DNA from: Antitrichia curtipendula
Lineage: Eukaryota > Streptophyta > Bryopsida > Hypnales > Leucodontaceae
Assembly: GCA_951230915.1 (NCBI GenBank)
Contig: OX579642.1
Coordinates: 1,426,001-1,490,000 of the forward strand
Direction of reading: 5' to 3'
Length of the DNA stretch: 64,000 bases
Position 1 is the first letter of the stretch. Each line of letters starts with the position of its first letter. Shown here one piece after another: positions 26,046 to 38,095 of this stretch. The translations under genes were made by a program, and so were the position numbers. The notes under the pieces were generated by a model. It was not told the origin of the DNA. It ran no database searches and saw only the letters and a program-made list of their open reading frames with translations.

Positions 26046-28985
26046 GTCCGACTAAGTGGCTATTTGATAGTTCAAATTTTTTTTCCTTTGGCCCCTAAGC
26101 CTTCCAATTGGTTTGAGATTTTTTTCTTTTTCCAACATTAATTCTAATATTTAAATTTTTGTACTTTTGAACACCAAGCAAAATTACTTCTTTGGGGTTT
26201 GGTGACTAATCTTTTGAGTTCTATGTCTATTGCTACTTGGGGATTTTTGTCTCTAAACTTTTGAATACTAAACATGGATTTTCCAAACTAGCACCTTGGA
26301 AACTAAATTTGGTGAAATCACTAAACTCAATATTTTATGGAAATTTTCCAAACACTTAGGATCAAAGCTCCACCATATTTTTGATAAAATTCTAAATTCT
26401 ATCAAATCTCAAATCACTCAAAGTCAAAGCTTTGCCATAGTTGACAAATTTACAAATGTAGGACAACAATTCCAACAAGATTAACTCAAATATTAGCCAA
26501 AATCACACATGGACATATTAGTGATCGTGGATTAGTACAAAAACTTGTTAGTATAAAAAAAATACAAAACGAACTAGTACAACCACATGTTAGGATAAAA
26601 CCAAAGAAAATATACAAATTAGTACAAACACTTAACAATTTTAAACTAAAGGTCCCCATGGCCAGGTTAGTAAGATTTGAAGAGACCCCTAAGTCCTTTA
26701 AATCTTATAGAAATGCAACAAAATTGAGTTAAAAATGCTTTAAAAATAGAGGTTTACAACTTTGGCCCTCAAATGGCCCAAAAGTCCAACTAAATGGACC
26801 AATGTGTTAACAAGCCAAAATTTTTGCTAAAAGAGGTAACAAGGGGTGTTTTGAGAGGAAAATAGGTGCTCTTCTATTCTCTTCCAAGGGCATCCATCTC
26901 CTCTCCTTTCCTAGTGGAGATTTTTAACCTAATCTTTAAATTTTTTACTTTCTACGTTGGTCCATACTCTAACTTTTGGAGAATAATTCTAAATCACAAA
27001 TGTATTGCATTATTGGCTTTAGAAGGCCATTTTCATTGATCAAGAACTCCAACCCTTTCATCCTACTCAAAATCGCAACAAAATCTGGCGCCAACTTAAA
27101 ACCCAAAAGAGATAAAAATCCAACTTTGAGAGTTTGACTTTTATGTGAAAAGTAACTAATCTAAGCTCTTTAGTAGGTGTTAAATAACAAGAAAAGACCT
27201 TGTTTTGACTCCATTCCAATTTGATAAACCCCCAAAACGTCGGTCAACTCCATGAACTTTCTTCAATTTTATCAATTTTGAAGAATCTTGTTGGATCGGG
27301 TACTTTTGGTTATTAGAATGTCTTGATACTTGGTGGAGAATTTTATTAATATAAAAGAAGCTATTCTGATATTAAGTGAGATTTTACTGCACCTCGGGTA
27401 CTTCCTAAAAAAATTTCATCATGAATTTCAGTGATTGATCGTCCGGAAGAATATCTTCTAACTATCAAAAAAATTCAACTTTTTTTGTGGAACCTCTCAT
27501 AAAATTACACAAAAATGTGCAAGTTTATATTCTTACCTTGCACATTTATAAAAAATCAAATCCCACTATCTCCTTTAAATTTCGGTGAACAAGAAATTTT
27601 TTACATAGAAGGGAATCTTGACAAACCAATTGCCCGATTGGAGTTTTGGCATGATTTCCACCTAGAATTACCATACCTGGTTGTAGATGCCTTCCATTGG
27701 TCCATCTTGAATTTTCTTCTATAGTAAGCTAACAATTGGGTTTTCTATTATTTTGTCGATGTAATGGGAAACCGAAACTTTTCTTTGAGATTTGACCTAA
27801 AGATCTCACTAGAATTACCTTAGACTTGATCCTCAAAAGTTGATCCTCAAAACCTCTAGGATGATGTACTCTCAAAGCAATCATGCATACAAAATACTCA
27901 TTGTAATAGATACATGAATACTTGTAGAATGCTTCAATGATATATGATAAGTACAATCAACTCTTGACGTCAAAGTGCTTACTTCTACGGGACTATTACA
28001 TCTTCACAATAGTCAATTCTAGGCTTTTACAGATTTACCAACACTCTTCATTTACGCAAATAGACTATGTGATTGTAGACTACGCATAGAACTGGTACTA
28101 TTAGGTTCTCTCATGCACAAAACAAGTACTATTAAGTATTGTATGACACCAACCATTCACAATAAGTACATGGCCATACTCTTCAAATTTAAAAATATAT
28201 TGTTGCTATAGGAATCAACCACCCTAAACCAAGTTAGACAAGTGCAAGGACTTAATTTTTGTCCACACTTTCAAAAATTCTTACTCGAACCCTAAAAAGG
28301 CTAGTGCCCAAGATCACAAATTTGTATTCTATCCTTCAACACCAAAATTCGTTCAAACAAGGCTACCTTGCAATTTTGTACATATAGCACCCACCATCTA
28401 AGGCCATCTAAACTGCCATCTAAGGCCAAATCACCAACATTTGGCGAGCATCAAATTCAAACCAAGCCCCTATTTTCTAAATTCTAATCCAGAAATACAT
28501 ATTCCAAGCTTAATAAGAGTCCTATTAAAGCACAAATTCAACTACAATAAAAAAGCATTTAATCCAAACCAGGCAATACTTTCAAAAATCCTAATCTACA
28601 AATTCTTGTTTGAAGCACCACCCAAAAACCGCAAAAGTAATGAGCTCACCTTGAATCATGGCTAATATTTTAGTTTTTGTTGTTGTAGCATGGACACCTT
28701 TATTCTAAGCTTGACAATTTCATTAGTTGCCCACCAATCCGCATGCATTTTGTGCTTGCACTTTACTCATTGTAGGTGGTATATTTTTTAAAGTGAAACT
28801 TGCAGCAGATGTTGTTGTATGTACATTTACAAGTTCCCAATACAACAATCTACATTGGTTCAAACCCCAAATCACAATAAACACACCTATCAAATTCAAC
28901 CCACTCTTTTTGACTTGGAGTATTGAAATTTGAAACCAGTTGTAGTGGCTTAAACGTAATCAAGGTCAACCCTGACTCTAGTCGC
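26046..28985. other. AT-rich sequence, no gene recognised
   Basis: No motif, tandem repeat or inverted repeat worth naming was seen. ORFs are short and composition-driven. Confidence 0.45.
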
Positions 28986-28989
28986 ACAA

Positions 28990-29830
28990 TGCAAGTCTTC
29001 ACTACTGGTCCAAGATACTAGCAGAGATCCTCCTCCATGTAATCTTTAGATTGTTTCAGGTGCTTCGAGTTTATATTGTTGCAACTCAAGCTATACTTCT
29101 CATGAAACTCTTTGCAAATGTAGGACCTAGAATTGTTATTAGAAAACAAATCAGGTGCCTCTTCATAAATAGAAGCATTGTATCCTTGTTTTGCATGCCC
29201 CAAAGGAGAATCCTCTAACTTGACCTTCACTCTTCTACAATGAGCTGTTAAGGTCTCGCTACAACATCCAGCTTTATAGGTGTGACCCAAAGTAATGGAA
29301 TTTTTTTGAATAACTGAGACCTCAAAACACCCACGATGTAAGTTACAACTCCTAAAAAAAAATGAAATTCAAACGGAACACATGAACAAAGGAGAGAGAT
29401 AAACCCTAGTCGCATGATCAACCCAAGATTGACGGTTGCAAGGAGCTCCAGTATCTAAACCATAGAAACCAATTTTCCACCCCGTTACCCCTAGTGCAAC
29501 AAAAGGGCCTTGCTCACTTGAAAATAGACTAAATATGCGCCATTTTTGGTTCAACGTAGTATGAATCTGCCCACATGTACATATAGTGCACATTTGAGGA
29601 GGTGGGCAATTTTAGAGCTTGTTACTTTATCCATCATTTGATCCTTATGATTATTTGATTGCGCACCAAAAAATGACACGTTGGCATGGGTCATCATTGT
29701 TGCTAGTGAGTCTTCCAAGCTACCTCTCAAGAAGCTTGTCAAGAGATGAAGCAATCTTTTTGAAGGGTCATTATTTTTTAAATGAAACATACCTTCAAGA
29801 ATGATAGTTTCCATCTTCTATTTCACTGAA
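28990..29830 (-). other. Possible coding relic, unassigned
   Basis: Several minus-strand ORFs of 74-90 residues lie close together (29,018-29,290, 29,369-29,593, 29,551-29,814) with composition more balanced than the flanks. They contain Cys, His and Trp residues. No catalytic or binding motif is recognised and no splice junctions link them convincingly. This may be an old transposon or gene fragment. Confidence 0.25.
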
Positions 29831-29984
29831 AACCAGAGTCTTCTCTAAAAACAAAACCAGAAAAGAAGAGTCCATCTCTAGACATTATGAACTACTTTGT
29901 TGCAGATATATGGTTGTTGGCTATGGAGATGTTAACATATCTTTACTTGAAACTAATTACTCTAAAACAAAAATAAAAAATTCT

Positions 29985-31150
29985 ACTTTAATTCCTAAAG
30001 TCCCAAGGTCATTTTTATTAGAAAACACTTAAAACTGCCATTTCTAATACAAGTAGCAAAAGAGCAAAAAAGTTTTAATCTGTAAAGGTTCGAACATTGT
30101 TTTTTTTGGCAACATAGCAATTTTGAGCAACTCACTACAAACGGATTTTTTTTCTTTGAAAATTTAACACAGCATGTGCCCAAGGAGTAGCTTTAACTCC
30201 TAAAGGTCAGAGTGTTTTCATCCAAAACGCTCCAAAACTACAATTTCTAGTACAAGTACCAAATTTTTGAAAAAAAACAATTTTGGATGCATGTAATTGT
30301 AGGATCTTGTTGAACACTGGTTTGAAAAGATGTGGAAAAAAATTTGGAAATTTACATTGTGTGGATTGCAAGATATTAGTGTTTGAATTGACAAAAATCC
30401 TATTTTTGGCCCTACAAAAATAGGAGAATTGCACTTTACAAGGTCACATTTGTATGAAAAAATGCCCCAAATGGTGGTACTTCTTTGTATTCATTCTTCA
30501 CAGCAAGTTAGCTACATGTTTGAAAATTTTCACATCAATTGGAATTGTACAACATAGAAAAAAATAGTAGGTAGAAAGAAATAGAAGATGATTAAAAATA
30601 CTAAATTGTCAAGAATTTAGTTATGGAATTGAAAAATGACAATCCAATAGTTTTAATGTTGTAATAAGCAATCTACATCCAATGTTTTTATTTATTTTTC
30701 CATTCCATTCAAAATTGAGTTCAATAAAGGACTTCAAAGTTTATTTTAGGGTAGAGACTCCAGAACTATCTGCAAACTAAAACTCCTCATAACTTTTGAC
30801 TCATTGATTAAAATGGAATGATTCAAAACTTTCTACGTATATATAAATATAGAAAATAGATTTCAAATTTTTATTTCTTAAAAAGTATTTCTTAAAGTAT
30901 TTTCGAGTTACTCACCGAGCAATGAAAATTACATATTATACAATAACTTTTTAACATGTAGTCAAAAGTTATGAAAATTGTTGGGCCTTATAGCTATTCC
31001 TTAGGCACATGTTGTATGAAAATTTGAAAAGAAAAAAAATGAAAATTTTGTTCATAGTGAGCTTTCCAAAATCACTATGTTGCCAAAAAATGGTATTTGG
31101 TCCTTTAGGGCCCAACAATTTTCATAACTTTTGACTACATGGTTAAAAAG
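29985..31150. repeat. Dispersed repeat family, includes the empty-site paralogue
   Basis: Modules begin with TTTAATTCCTAAAGTCC (29,989) and TTTAACTCCTAAAGGTC (30,192) and end with GGTCCTTTAGGG (31,098). The part after 30,192 is homologous to the arms of the inverted repeat at 51.8 and 56.5 kb (TAGTACAAGTACCAAATTTTT, GGTCACATTTGTATGAAAAAA). The stretch 30,945-31,030 resembles the two flanks of the large transposon joined without the insert. Confidence 0.7.
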
Positions 31151-31158
31151 TTATTGTA

Positions 31159-31406
31159 CAGTAGAGGGTTGCTATTATGTGAGCATAGGAGTGTGAGCCC
31201 ATGAGCCTAGAATACTACACACATGTGTTATAGGTGTAATACTCTAGAACCGTCTATGATTATAGAATATATATGTTACAAATATCCATATTATAGGTGT
31301 TTATGATATATACACCTTCTATAGTGTGTGGTATCTATATTATAGGTACCTATATTGTAGGCTCAATACTCACAAGCTTAAATTCTTGGGCTCACATACT
31401 AGCACC
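31159..31406. mobile_element. Short non-autonomous relative of the large transposon
   Basis: The left end, CAGTAGAGGGTTGCTATTAT followed by GTGAGC, and the right end (complement GGTGCTAGTATGTGAGCCC) resemble the ends of the 14.8-kb element. GTGAGC/TGAGCC hexamers repeat inward from both ends, as in that element. The flanks GTTATTGTA (31,150-31,158) and ATTGTTGTA (31,407-31,415) match at 7 of 9 positions, so a 9-bp target duplication is plausible. The interior is AT-rich with TATAGGTGT-type repeats and no coding capacity. Confidence 0.65.
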
Positions 31407-32133
31407 ATTGTTGTATGGTCTATAGATTTTGTTGCTTTGCAGGTAGCTTGGGTAGCTCAAAAATTTCTTTACAATCACTTTTTTTTATAATAAAAAATTG
31501 AAATTGATTTTCTAGATTTCATTACAAAAAACTGAACCTTGCAAAGGGCCGTTTGATTTTCATTTTCGGCTCCCTCCACTGTGCAAATATAGAAAAATTA
31601 AGAAAAACAAAAAGTATTTAAAATTATTTGTTTTGGAAAAAAAATTTAAAAAGTTAAATTGCCAATTTGACATGGAACTAGAGTGCCCCACTAGATTTAT
31701 TTTTAAAATCTTGTAATTGCATTACTGCTATGCAGTAATGCAGTCTTATAGCCTTCTATAGGGCATTAGGCCAATATTTTTTTAATGGTATATGAGTAGG
31801 AAGCTTTGAATCATTCCATTTTGATTAATGAAATGAAAGTTATGAAGAGTTTTAGTTTGTGGATAGGTATGGAATCTCTAAATGTTATACTTATCCGCAA
31901 ATTAGAATTTTTCATAACTTTCATCTCATTAATCAAAATGGAATGATTCAAAGTTTTGCATGTATAAATAAATCTTGAGAATGAATTTCTAAATTTTATT
32001 TATTTTTGAAGTGATTTTTAAAGAATTTTTTTGAGCTACCCAAATTGCTCGTTGAGCAACAAAAACTACATATCATGCAATATATTTTAAACCATGTAAT
32101 CAAAAGTTATGAAAAAATTGGGTCGGAAAGCTA
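31407..32133. repeat. Dispersed repeat with inverted arms, left flank of the transposon
   Basis: GCTTTGAATCATTCCATTTT near 31,803 and its complement AAAATGGAATGATTCAAAG near 31,939 form arms of about 70 bases. The family phrase also occurs at 30.8, 52.4 and 55.9 kb. The right part, ending ...CATGTAATCAAAAGTTATGA (to 32,112) and on to 32,142, is the repeat copy into which the large element inserted. Confidence 0.65.
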
Positions 32134-32142
32134 CTTCTCAGG
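32134..32142. repeat. 9-bp target site duplication, left
   Basis: CTTCTCAGG is repeated exactly at 46,930-46,938. Nine bases is the usual duplication length for Mutator-like elements. Confidence 0.9.
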
Positions 32143-32210
32143 CAGTGGTGCTATTCTGTGAGCTTGTGAGCGGCGAGCGGGAATACTGTGAGCAGGGAGC
32201 GCTGGAATTA
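32143..32210. repeat. Left terminal inverted repeat with GTGAGC hexamers
   Basis: After the first 30 bases shared with the right end, the sequence continues as spaced GTGAGC/GCGAGC units to about 32,200. Repeated short units at transposon ends commonly serve as transposase binding sites; that role here is inference. Confidence 0.85.
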
Positions 32211-32586
32211 GAAAAAATAGTATAGATATCAATAATAGTGGAAAATAAAAGGAGAATCCAAACATTTTGGGCTAAATTTGAAATTCATTATAAATTTCAG
32301 GGTCTAGGTCCCCAGACCTATCACCTTGGACCTATGATCGTGGATAAGTATTACTTGTATTAGGTGTGTTGTTTATCATAATAGCATATAATGATGAGAG
32401 TATACATTGTAAAGACAAAGTGAAAGATGTGAAAGATGAACCTGACATTGGAAGGAAGGATATATAAAATATAACCTTCAATTACAAGATGTTTCCAAAG
32501 AATAATTTATACTTTTGTCCACAAGTGTAACTTCAGTCAGAAGTAATTTACATTCAGATCTCAGGCACTCTCAGGCTCTAGGGTTC

Positions 32587-35500
32587 CTAAGTATCAAACA
32601 GACCCTCGTTTGGAACGTTGATGATACCAGCCCAAATGAGGAGGTGCTTGACCTCATTAAAGCTAAAGCTTGGAGAATGTATGAACTTGTCATCTACTAG
32701 GTTCATTTTGCAAAAGTAACGAAATAAGTAATAGAGATGTTTGCAGTTAACATATTGATGGCGTCCACCAATTGCTGAAACAGCCATGTCCACAAAATCA
32801 GGACAAGTACACTCCGAGTACATGCCCAGTGTGATTTGGTAAACTTTGTATACAGGCTCCATTCCAGATTGAAGGAAGATTATGGCTCCAAGTCCGGGAA
32901 AGGGAAGCATAGTGACTCCTAAGATTGTTCCTTTGACATTTCTAGCACTCTCCCACTTATTGCGATGCTTTGTAGTAGGAGCATTTGCAATACGTCTAAT
33001 AGGTTTGTTTTGGCGAGTTGTTGGATAGGTGTCTGCATGCACAGGGATAGACTGATCATACATGAGCGCCTCAAAAACATTTGACATCGTGAATAATCGT
33101 CAAGGTGACATAGGTGGTCGGTCTTGGAGCTGGAATCCAGCTTCCTGCAGTAGAAGTGTTTCCTGACGAGATAAACAAGTGCCTGTCAATACAGGCCAGA
33201 TGTCTGGTACTTCAGGCCAATCAATTACCCAAGCACGTTTAGAACCTCACACGCAACAGTGAACATCATCTGGGCAGAACCAAAAATTTATCACGATCTC
33301 CTTATTTCCTCCGTACTGTTTTTTGCGTCCGTGATTGTAGGAGCTAGAGTGCCTTTGCTTCCTCTTGCAATTTTGGCAACGCAATGGACGTTTGATCCTC
33401 GCTGCTGGGCATGACATTTGCAACTAGACTTGTGGGATAACCTCGCAATATGCCATTGAGAAGTGTCACAGTCACTTTCCAACGCAGTAGTGATATGTGG
33501 CACATGCTCACATTTAGCCACTTTGTTCCTATCCCTGATAGACTCCGTGGGTGTGCGTGTAGATCAAGTCATGACTCTTGGCTGAGAGAAGTTCACCTTG
33601 TCCGGCCGATGGGAATCACCATCCGACCCAATAGGGAGGTCTAGTTTGCGCTTACTGCTGCCAAACGCCTCTTCACCCTCCAATTGCGGAACATGCGTTG
33701 CAACCTCAACTGCTCCAAGAATGACATTCAACGCCTCCGTGATCTTCTTAGGGTTGCCGTTGCGTCTAGCACCTCTTAGCTTTAGCTCCTCCTTCGATGG
33801 ACCCAACCTTGACGTTGTGCCGTTCAAGAAAGACCGGTAATTTGTCATTTGTATGAAGGCTCGAATGCAATCATCACAGGTGGCGGCAAACAAGTCATTA
33901 CCGCAATTACCCGACTGCTGCAACCATTTGTTGTGGACTGTTTCAGATAAGTTGCATGATGGCATGTCTGCAATTTCCTCAACACTCAGTCCCTGCAAAA
34001 GAAATATTCTAATTAGTCCTATAATGGTTTAGGCTGAAAAGACTTAGGCTTCAGCTTGCGTAGGCACGGCAAAGCATTCATGATTTTGATCTCGTCAGCA
34101 GGCTGTGAAGGCACCTCTCGGCTCCGAGAGGTATGGCATCCTATTACTGGTTTGATCACAATCATAGTTTTCCATAATAATAATTTCGTAACAGAGAAAG
34201 CCATCTCAAAGTGATAGTGCAAAAGAACAAAAGCAACAAACTGAAGGAGGGGTCTAAACATACCATTTGCATAAAGCCTCTCCATTGACGATATCGGAAG
34301 TGCCAAAAGGCGAGCCACAACTCTAGTTTATGCAGAGCATCTTCTGAGGCTGCCCCGGATGATAACCACCAAGATCAAATGGCCAAATACCTTGTCTCAG
34401 CTTCCTCCATAGTGATTGAGTCTTTATATTGCTTGCATAGACGTATATGTTGGTGTTGCATATCCAATTTGATGAGCTTGTAGGTATGCCAGTGCAACGA
34501 AGTACTCCAGTGCAGAAGACATGTTTGTTCGCGATTGACCATCTTCATTTTGGGGTTCCCCGTACCGTATACAATTCGAACGGCATTCCAATTTGCTTGC
34601 GCGCTATCTGCCATGAAGCCCTTGAAGTTTGTATTCTCTATGCCGTTGTGTCTCATGTCATCATTTAGTGACCTCCACATAATGCATTGGATCTTAGTAT
34701 CTTCAGATTGCATGTCAGAAACGGCGATTGTCATCACCTTTCTACATCCTGTATCATAGACATGGCAGGCCATGGTGGTCCAATCCTTTACTCGTTTTAC
34801 GTGATCAAACATGAGCCACGCGTTCTCCAAATCTCCTCCCACTTGCATACGCTTCACCAGGTCTACCCCACTACTAGGTCCATCAACCAACATCTTAAAC
34901 AAGTACACTTTTTCTTTTCCCTGTCCAGGAAAAATGCTCTCATGAATGTATTCAAACTTTAGATTGCGTTTCGTATTCATAATGCTATCTATTACCCCAC
35001 CTTTTCCAGTGCTACAAAATGAAGAAATAGTATTACGGATGTTCGGGGAACTAAAGATCTGGAACCTATCCATGACATCTTCCAGCGACTTTCCCTGCAG
35101 CAACTCTTTTTGACCTTCATCGTTGTGTATGAGGTAGTTGTCCAGAAATTGTTTACTAGCTGCAAGGGCCAAGGGCTATGGCTGAGTTAGTGGCACTAGG
35201 GGTTTTTAAGACTCACCTGCAATGAGCTCCAAAATGGTGTCTAACGACTCTCTACAAGTTCCAGAAGCAACATGATGCATGTAATTACCAAAATGAATGC
35301 ACGCTCTCGTCATCCCTGGAGTATCACTATAAACGTAATAAACTCTAGCATCACAAGTCCTGACGCAGTGGGGTGAACTTTTGCATATTTTGCAAAGAAC
35401 AATAGAATCCTTTGGAGAGACTACACCAACATAGAAAGGAGTAGGAGTATATCCACACCATTCGGTCTCATTCCGCTTGGAAGATCGCCTAAAATAGTCA

Positions 35501-36429
35501 CAATCGGAATTGTTACAAATCAAATGGCCTGCACAAGATGATTTTCAGAGTTTCAAGTTATCCTGGTTATGGATATTGGATGTAATAGTCCGACACCATG
35601 CGTGCCCATTGTATTGTTTATCCATACCCTGTAAGTTCCCAGCAGCGGATGATGAAGACGGAGCACGAAGAGAAGGCAACTCGAATACTACGTTTCCATC
35701 AAAGTCTGCAGGAAGGTATTGTACCTTCTGATGGTCGAGCAAATCATAATCTAATGCAGCAACCTCGTTCCTAGATCCGCGAATAGATGCTAGTTTGCAA
35801 AGGCACCCAATGATATTGTGCCCAGCTAAACTATTTGGATGAGTTGGTGGTCTTGAGTGAGTGGACAAAGCAGGACTAGTAGTAGGCGTGGAGTACCTAC
35901 CGGATGTTGTTTCCAGGACGTCATTACAGACACGTCTAGAAAGCGTTGTTGGAAGACTTGATTGACTAGGCGACTCTCCCTCCGACTCACTAGATAAATC
36001 TATCACAGGGACATTAACTTCTTCCTTCACTTGGACAAGTTGAATTGGAGTCGTAGCAATTGTAATGCGTTCACTGTCCATTGAATTTCCTATATTTTGG
36101 CCTACAAACGGCATGTTAACAGTGGAGTGGCCTGACTGCCGTGGCAACCTCTCAGTAGAAGTATCCCACATGATAGAAGGCAAACCATATACCCTATAAC
36201 GCCCTCGATGGAGGTGCCAGCAATGACCGTCTTCTAGTACTAACTTTGGCATATGGATGGACTCTTTTAAGTGCCCCAAATCAGACATGACTTCTTCTTC
36301 AACATAAAAACTAGATTGGAGAAATCCGAAACGAACATAAAGAAGGTGAGAAAACACTATAGCATACCTTGCATCTCCTAAAGGCAGAACTAATGGAATT
36401 TCATGGCCATCCGCTCTAATGGTGGCCAT
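32587..36429 (-). pseudogene. MULE-type transposase gene with SWIM finger, decayed
   Basis: This is the transposase of the enclosing element. Four exons follow from splice sites and reading phase: 36,429-35,628, 35,528-35,217, 35,159-34,264 and 33,992-32,587, about 1,140 codons in all. Exon 1 starts at ATG 36,429 and carries VIDLSSESEGE, a SUMO-interaction-like motif. Exon 2 is rich in Cys and His (CKICKSSPHCVRTC, then HFGNYMHHV). Exon 3 holds the DDE core: an Asp in LMFDHVKRVKDW, an Asp in FMADSAQANWNAV, the CLLH zinc motif typical of Mutator transposases, and Glu candidates in MEEAETR. Exon 4 begins GLSVEEIADM and ends with a SWIM finger (CTCPDF, then NCKHLYYLF). Four in-frame TGA codons (34,375, 33,564, 33,247, 33,100) and one frameshift near 33,290-33,425 break it, so it is probably not functional. 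The family assignment is firm; exon 1 is the least certain part. Confidence 0.8.
34113..34132. promoter_or_regulatory. Palindrome in the transposase intron
   Basis: ACCTCTCGGCTCCGAGAGGT is a 20-base palindrome apart from its central pair. It lies in the third intron of the transposase gene (33,993-34,263). Its core equals the palindrome in the twelve tandem units at 42.1-43.7 kb and the site at 45,978. A protein-binding role is inference. Confidence 0.55.
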
Positions 36430-36449
36430 TGACGAAGCAAAATTGGACA

Positions 36450-37800
36450 CACTTGAAATGAGAACACTTTTACAACAACCAGAGAGAACAAAAACTCCTA
36501 ATGAATGAAGTGGTCCAAACGTAGAAAATATGCGGGCATATAATTGTCTTGCAACGGGAACTTAAGAAGATAGGAATAATGTATCTTCATTGCGTATAAT
36601 GATGCAGTACTGTCAGTAGCCCCCAATTTGGATGTCTAAAATCGCCGCCCAAATGTATATTAGGAGTGAGTACTCTTAAAGCGAGACAATATCTAATTTC
36701 AGTTATAAATGAGAGTAATTCAAAATTCAAGGACCATGTGACTTGTCTGTAGATTTGGGATACATATAAAGAGGAGTCCACGTAGACACCTCCTACTTTG
36801 CTACCAGAACGCAATTACAAAACCTTTGCCCCCCATCCCATAATACATCATGGCGTCATTGCAGAGTTGTCCCATAAAATCATAAAAAATGTAGCTAACC
36901 TATATATTTGATGACAAGAAGATTTTGAAAACGGGCTAAATCTAGGGTGACAAATTTCAACAGCTCTTGGAACTGGCCGTCACTACCAACTGACAAACAA
37001 GTATTAGAAATAACATGAGAACTTAGTTGTGGTTGCCAAAGTTCAGGTTCACAATTGTGGGATACTGTTTAGAGGCGCTGAGTCTAAATGAAATTATAGA
37101 AAGAGAGTAGGAGTTCTAAATTGGTCATTAGGATATGTATAGACATCTTAGTTAGAGGATTTTGGAAGGGTAATTACTGTCTGAAAGTAATATGAACTAT
37201 TAGTCTCATGCCTTTAGCACTACACATACCCGACCGTGGTTCATTGAATAAAGCGAGGAAATCCAAAAAGAGGGGAAGATTCCAGTTCTCATCGTGAAAG
37301 GAGTTAACCCGTGCACAATTGAGAAGGCAAAGTACTGAGACCAAAAAGAGAGTGGCCCTGCTCTGTGGGACATCCTACATCAAAGACTTCAAAGCCTTCA
37401 AAGACTCCAGCGACCATTCTGTAAGTCCCGCATGATTGCATGACCATAATTTGCTTCTTAAATTACTTTTACTTCTGGAACTAGAAATCAACTAAGCGTT
37501 TCTTGCATGATCATTATCATGCAATGTTGAAAGTGACCCTTGAATACAGATTCGACGATATCTACATTAGGAAATAGATGCCCTAGCATTGTACCTAATT
37601 TTATAACTTGGGGCATTTATAACAATCACACATTGTCTAGTAGTTCATAGAATCGGGATTAAGCAGCGATCCATTTGCCTGTTCTAGAAGCTGAAGTTCC
37701 TAGAATCGGGAAAGTCTACATACACATGGAACTTAATGGGAAACCTAATTCTAAGAGGTCCGTGCAAAAAGACAAACGCAGCGGAGCCCGGTGCGCGTCT
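36450..37800. other. Divergent intergenic region, transposase side
   Basis: This region lies upstream of the transposase start and should hold its promoter. No clear TATA box or gene is visible. The ORF at 36,587-36,814 has no recognisable features. Two related strings, TAGAATCGGGATTAAG and TAGAATCGGGAAAGT, occur near 37,650 and 37,700. Confidence 0.4.
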
Positions 37801-37914
37801 GGTTCACTTCTATGGGGATAGTGTGTAGGGTTTAGGGTTTTGTGTGCCGCGAGTTCCCGCTACCTCAGCATTATTTACACTCTTCCTTGCTCTCTTCCTC
37901 AGGAGCCCGAAACA

Positions 37915-38001
37915 ATGGTGCGGAAGCCGGCGACAAGGAATGCAGCTCCAAGAAGACGCAACCGCGACGGAGATTGCGTCTACGACGAGCGAGATGGTGT
38001 G
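37915..38001 (+). CDS. Candidate first exon with basic N-terminus, inside the transposon
   Basis: ATG at 37,915 (context GAAACAATGG) opens about 28 codons rich in Arg and Lys (RKPATRNAAPRRRNRD, nuclear-localisation-like). They end at GATGGT with GTGAGC as a possible splice donor. A telomere-like GTAGGGTTTAGGGTTTTG lies 80 bases upstream. It could be an alternative first exon of the ParB-like gene, since a phase-0 donor would join in frame with the exon at 43,729, or a captured host exon. No downstream exon is proven. Confidence 0.35.
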
Positions 38002-38095
38002 AGCTCCCAATTTGTCACTTGGGACTCGTAGAATTATTTTTTTGGAAATTTGCAATTTAAAGTTAAGAAAAATATACAAAAAGCCATAAAAAGAG

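Noticed and set aside
31720..31740. Short palindrome GCATTACTGC/GCAGTAATGC
   Set aside because: It is a small single hairpin within AT-rich repeat sequence with no sign of function.
34019..34318. 99-residue minus-strand ORF between transposase exons
   Set aside because: It is shifted relative to the transposase frame, in which LHKLELWLAFWHFRYRQWRG is read. Most of it lies in the intron after the GTATGT donor.
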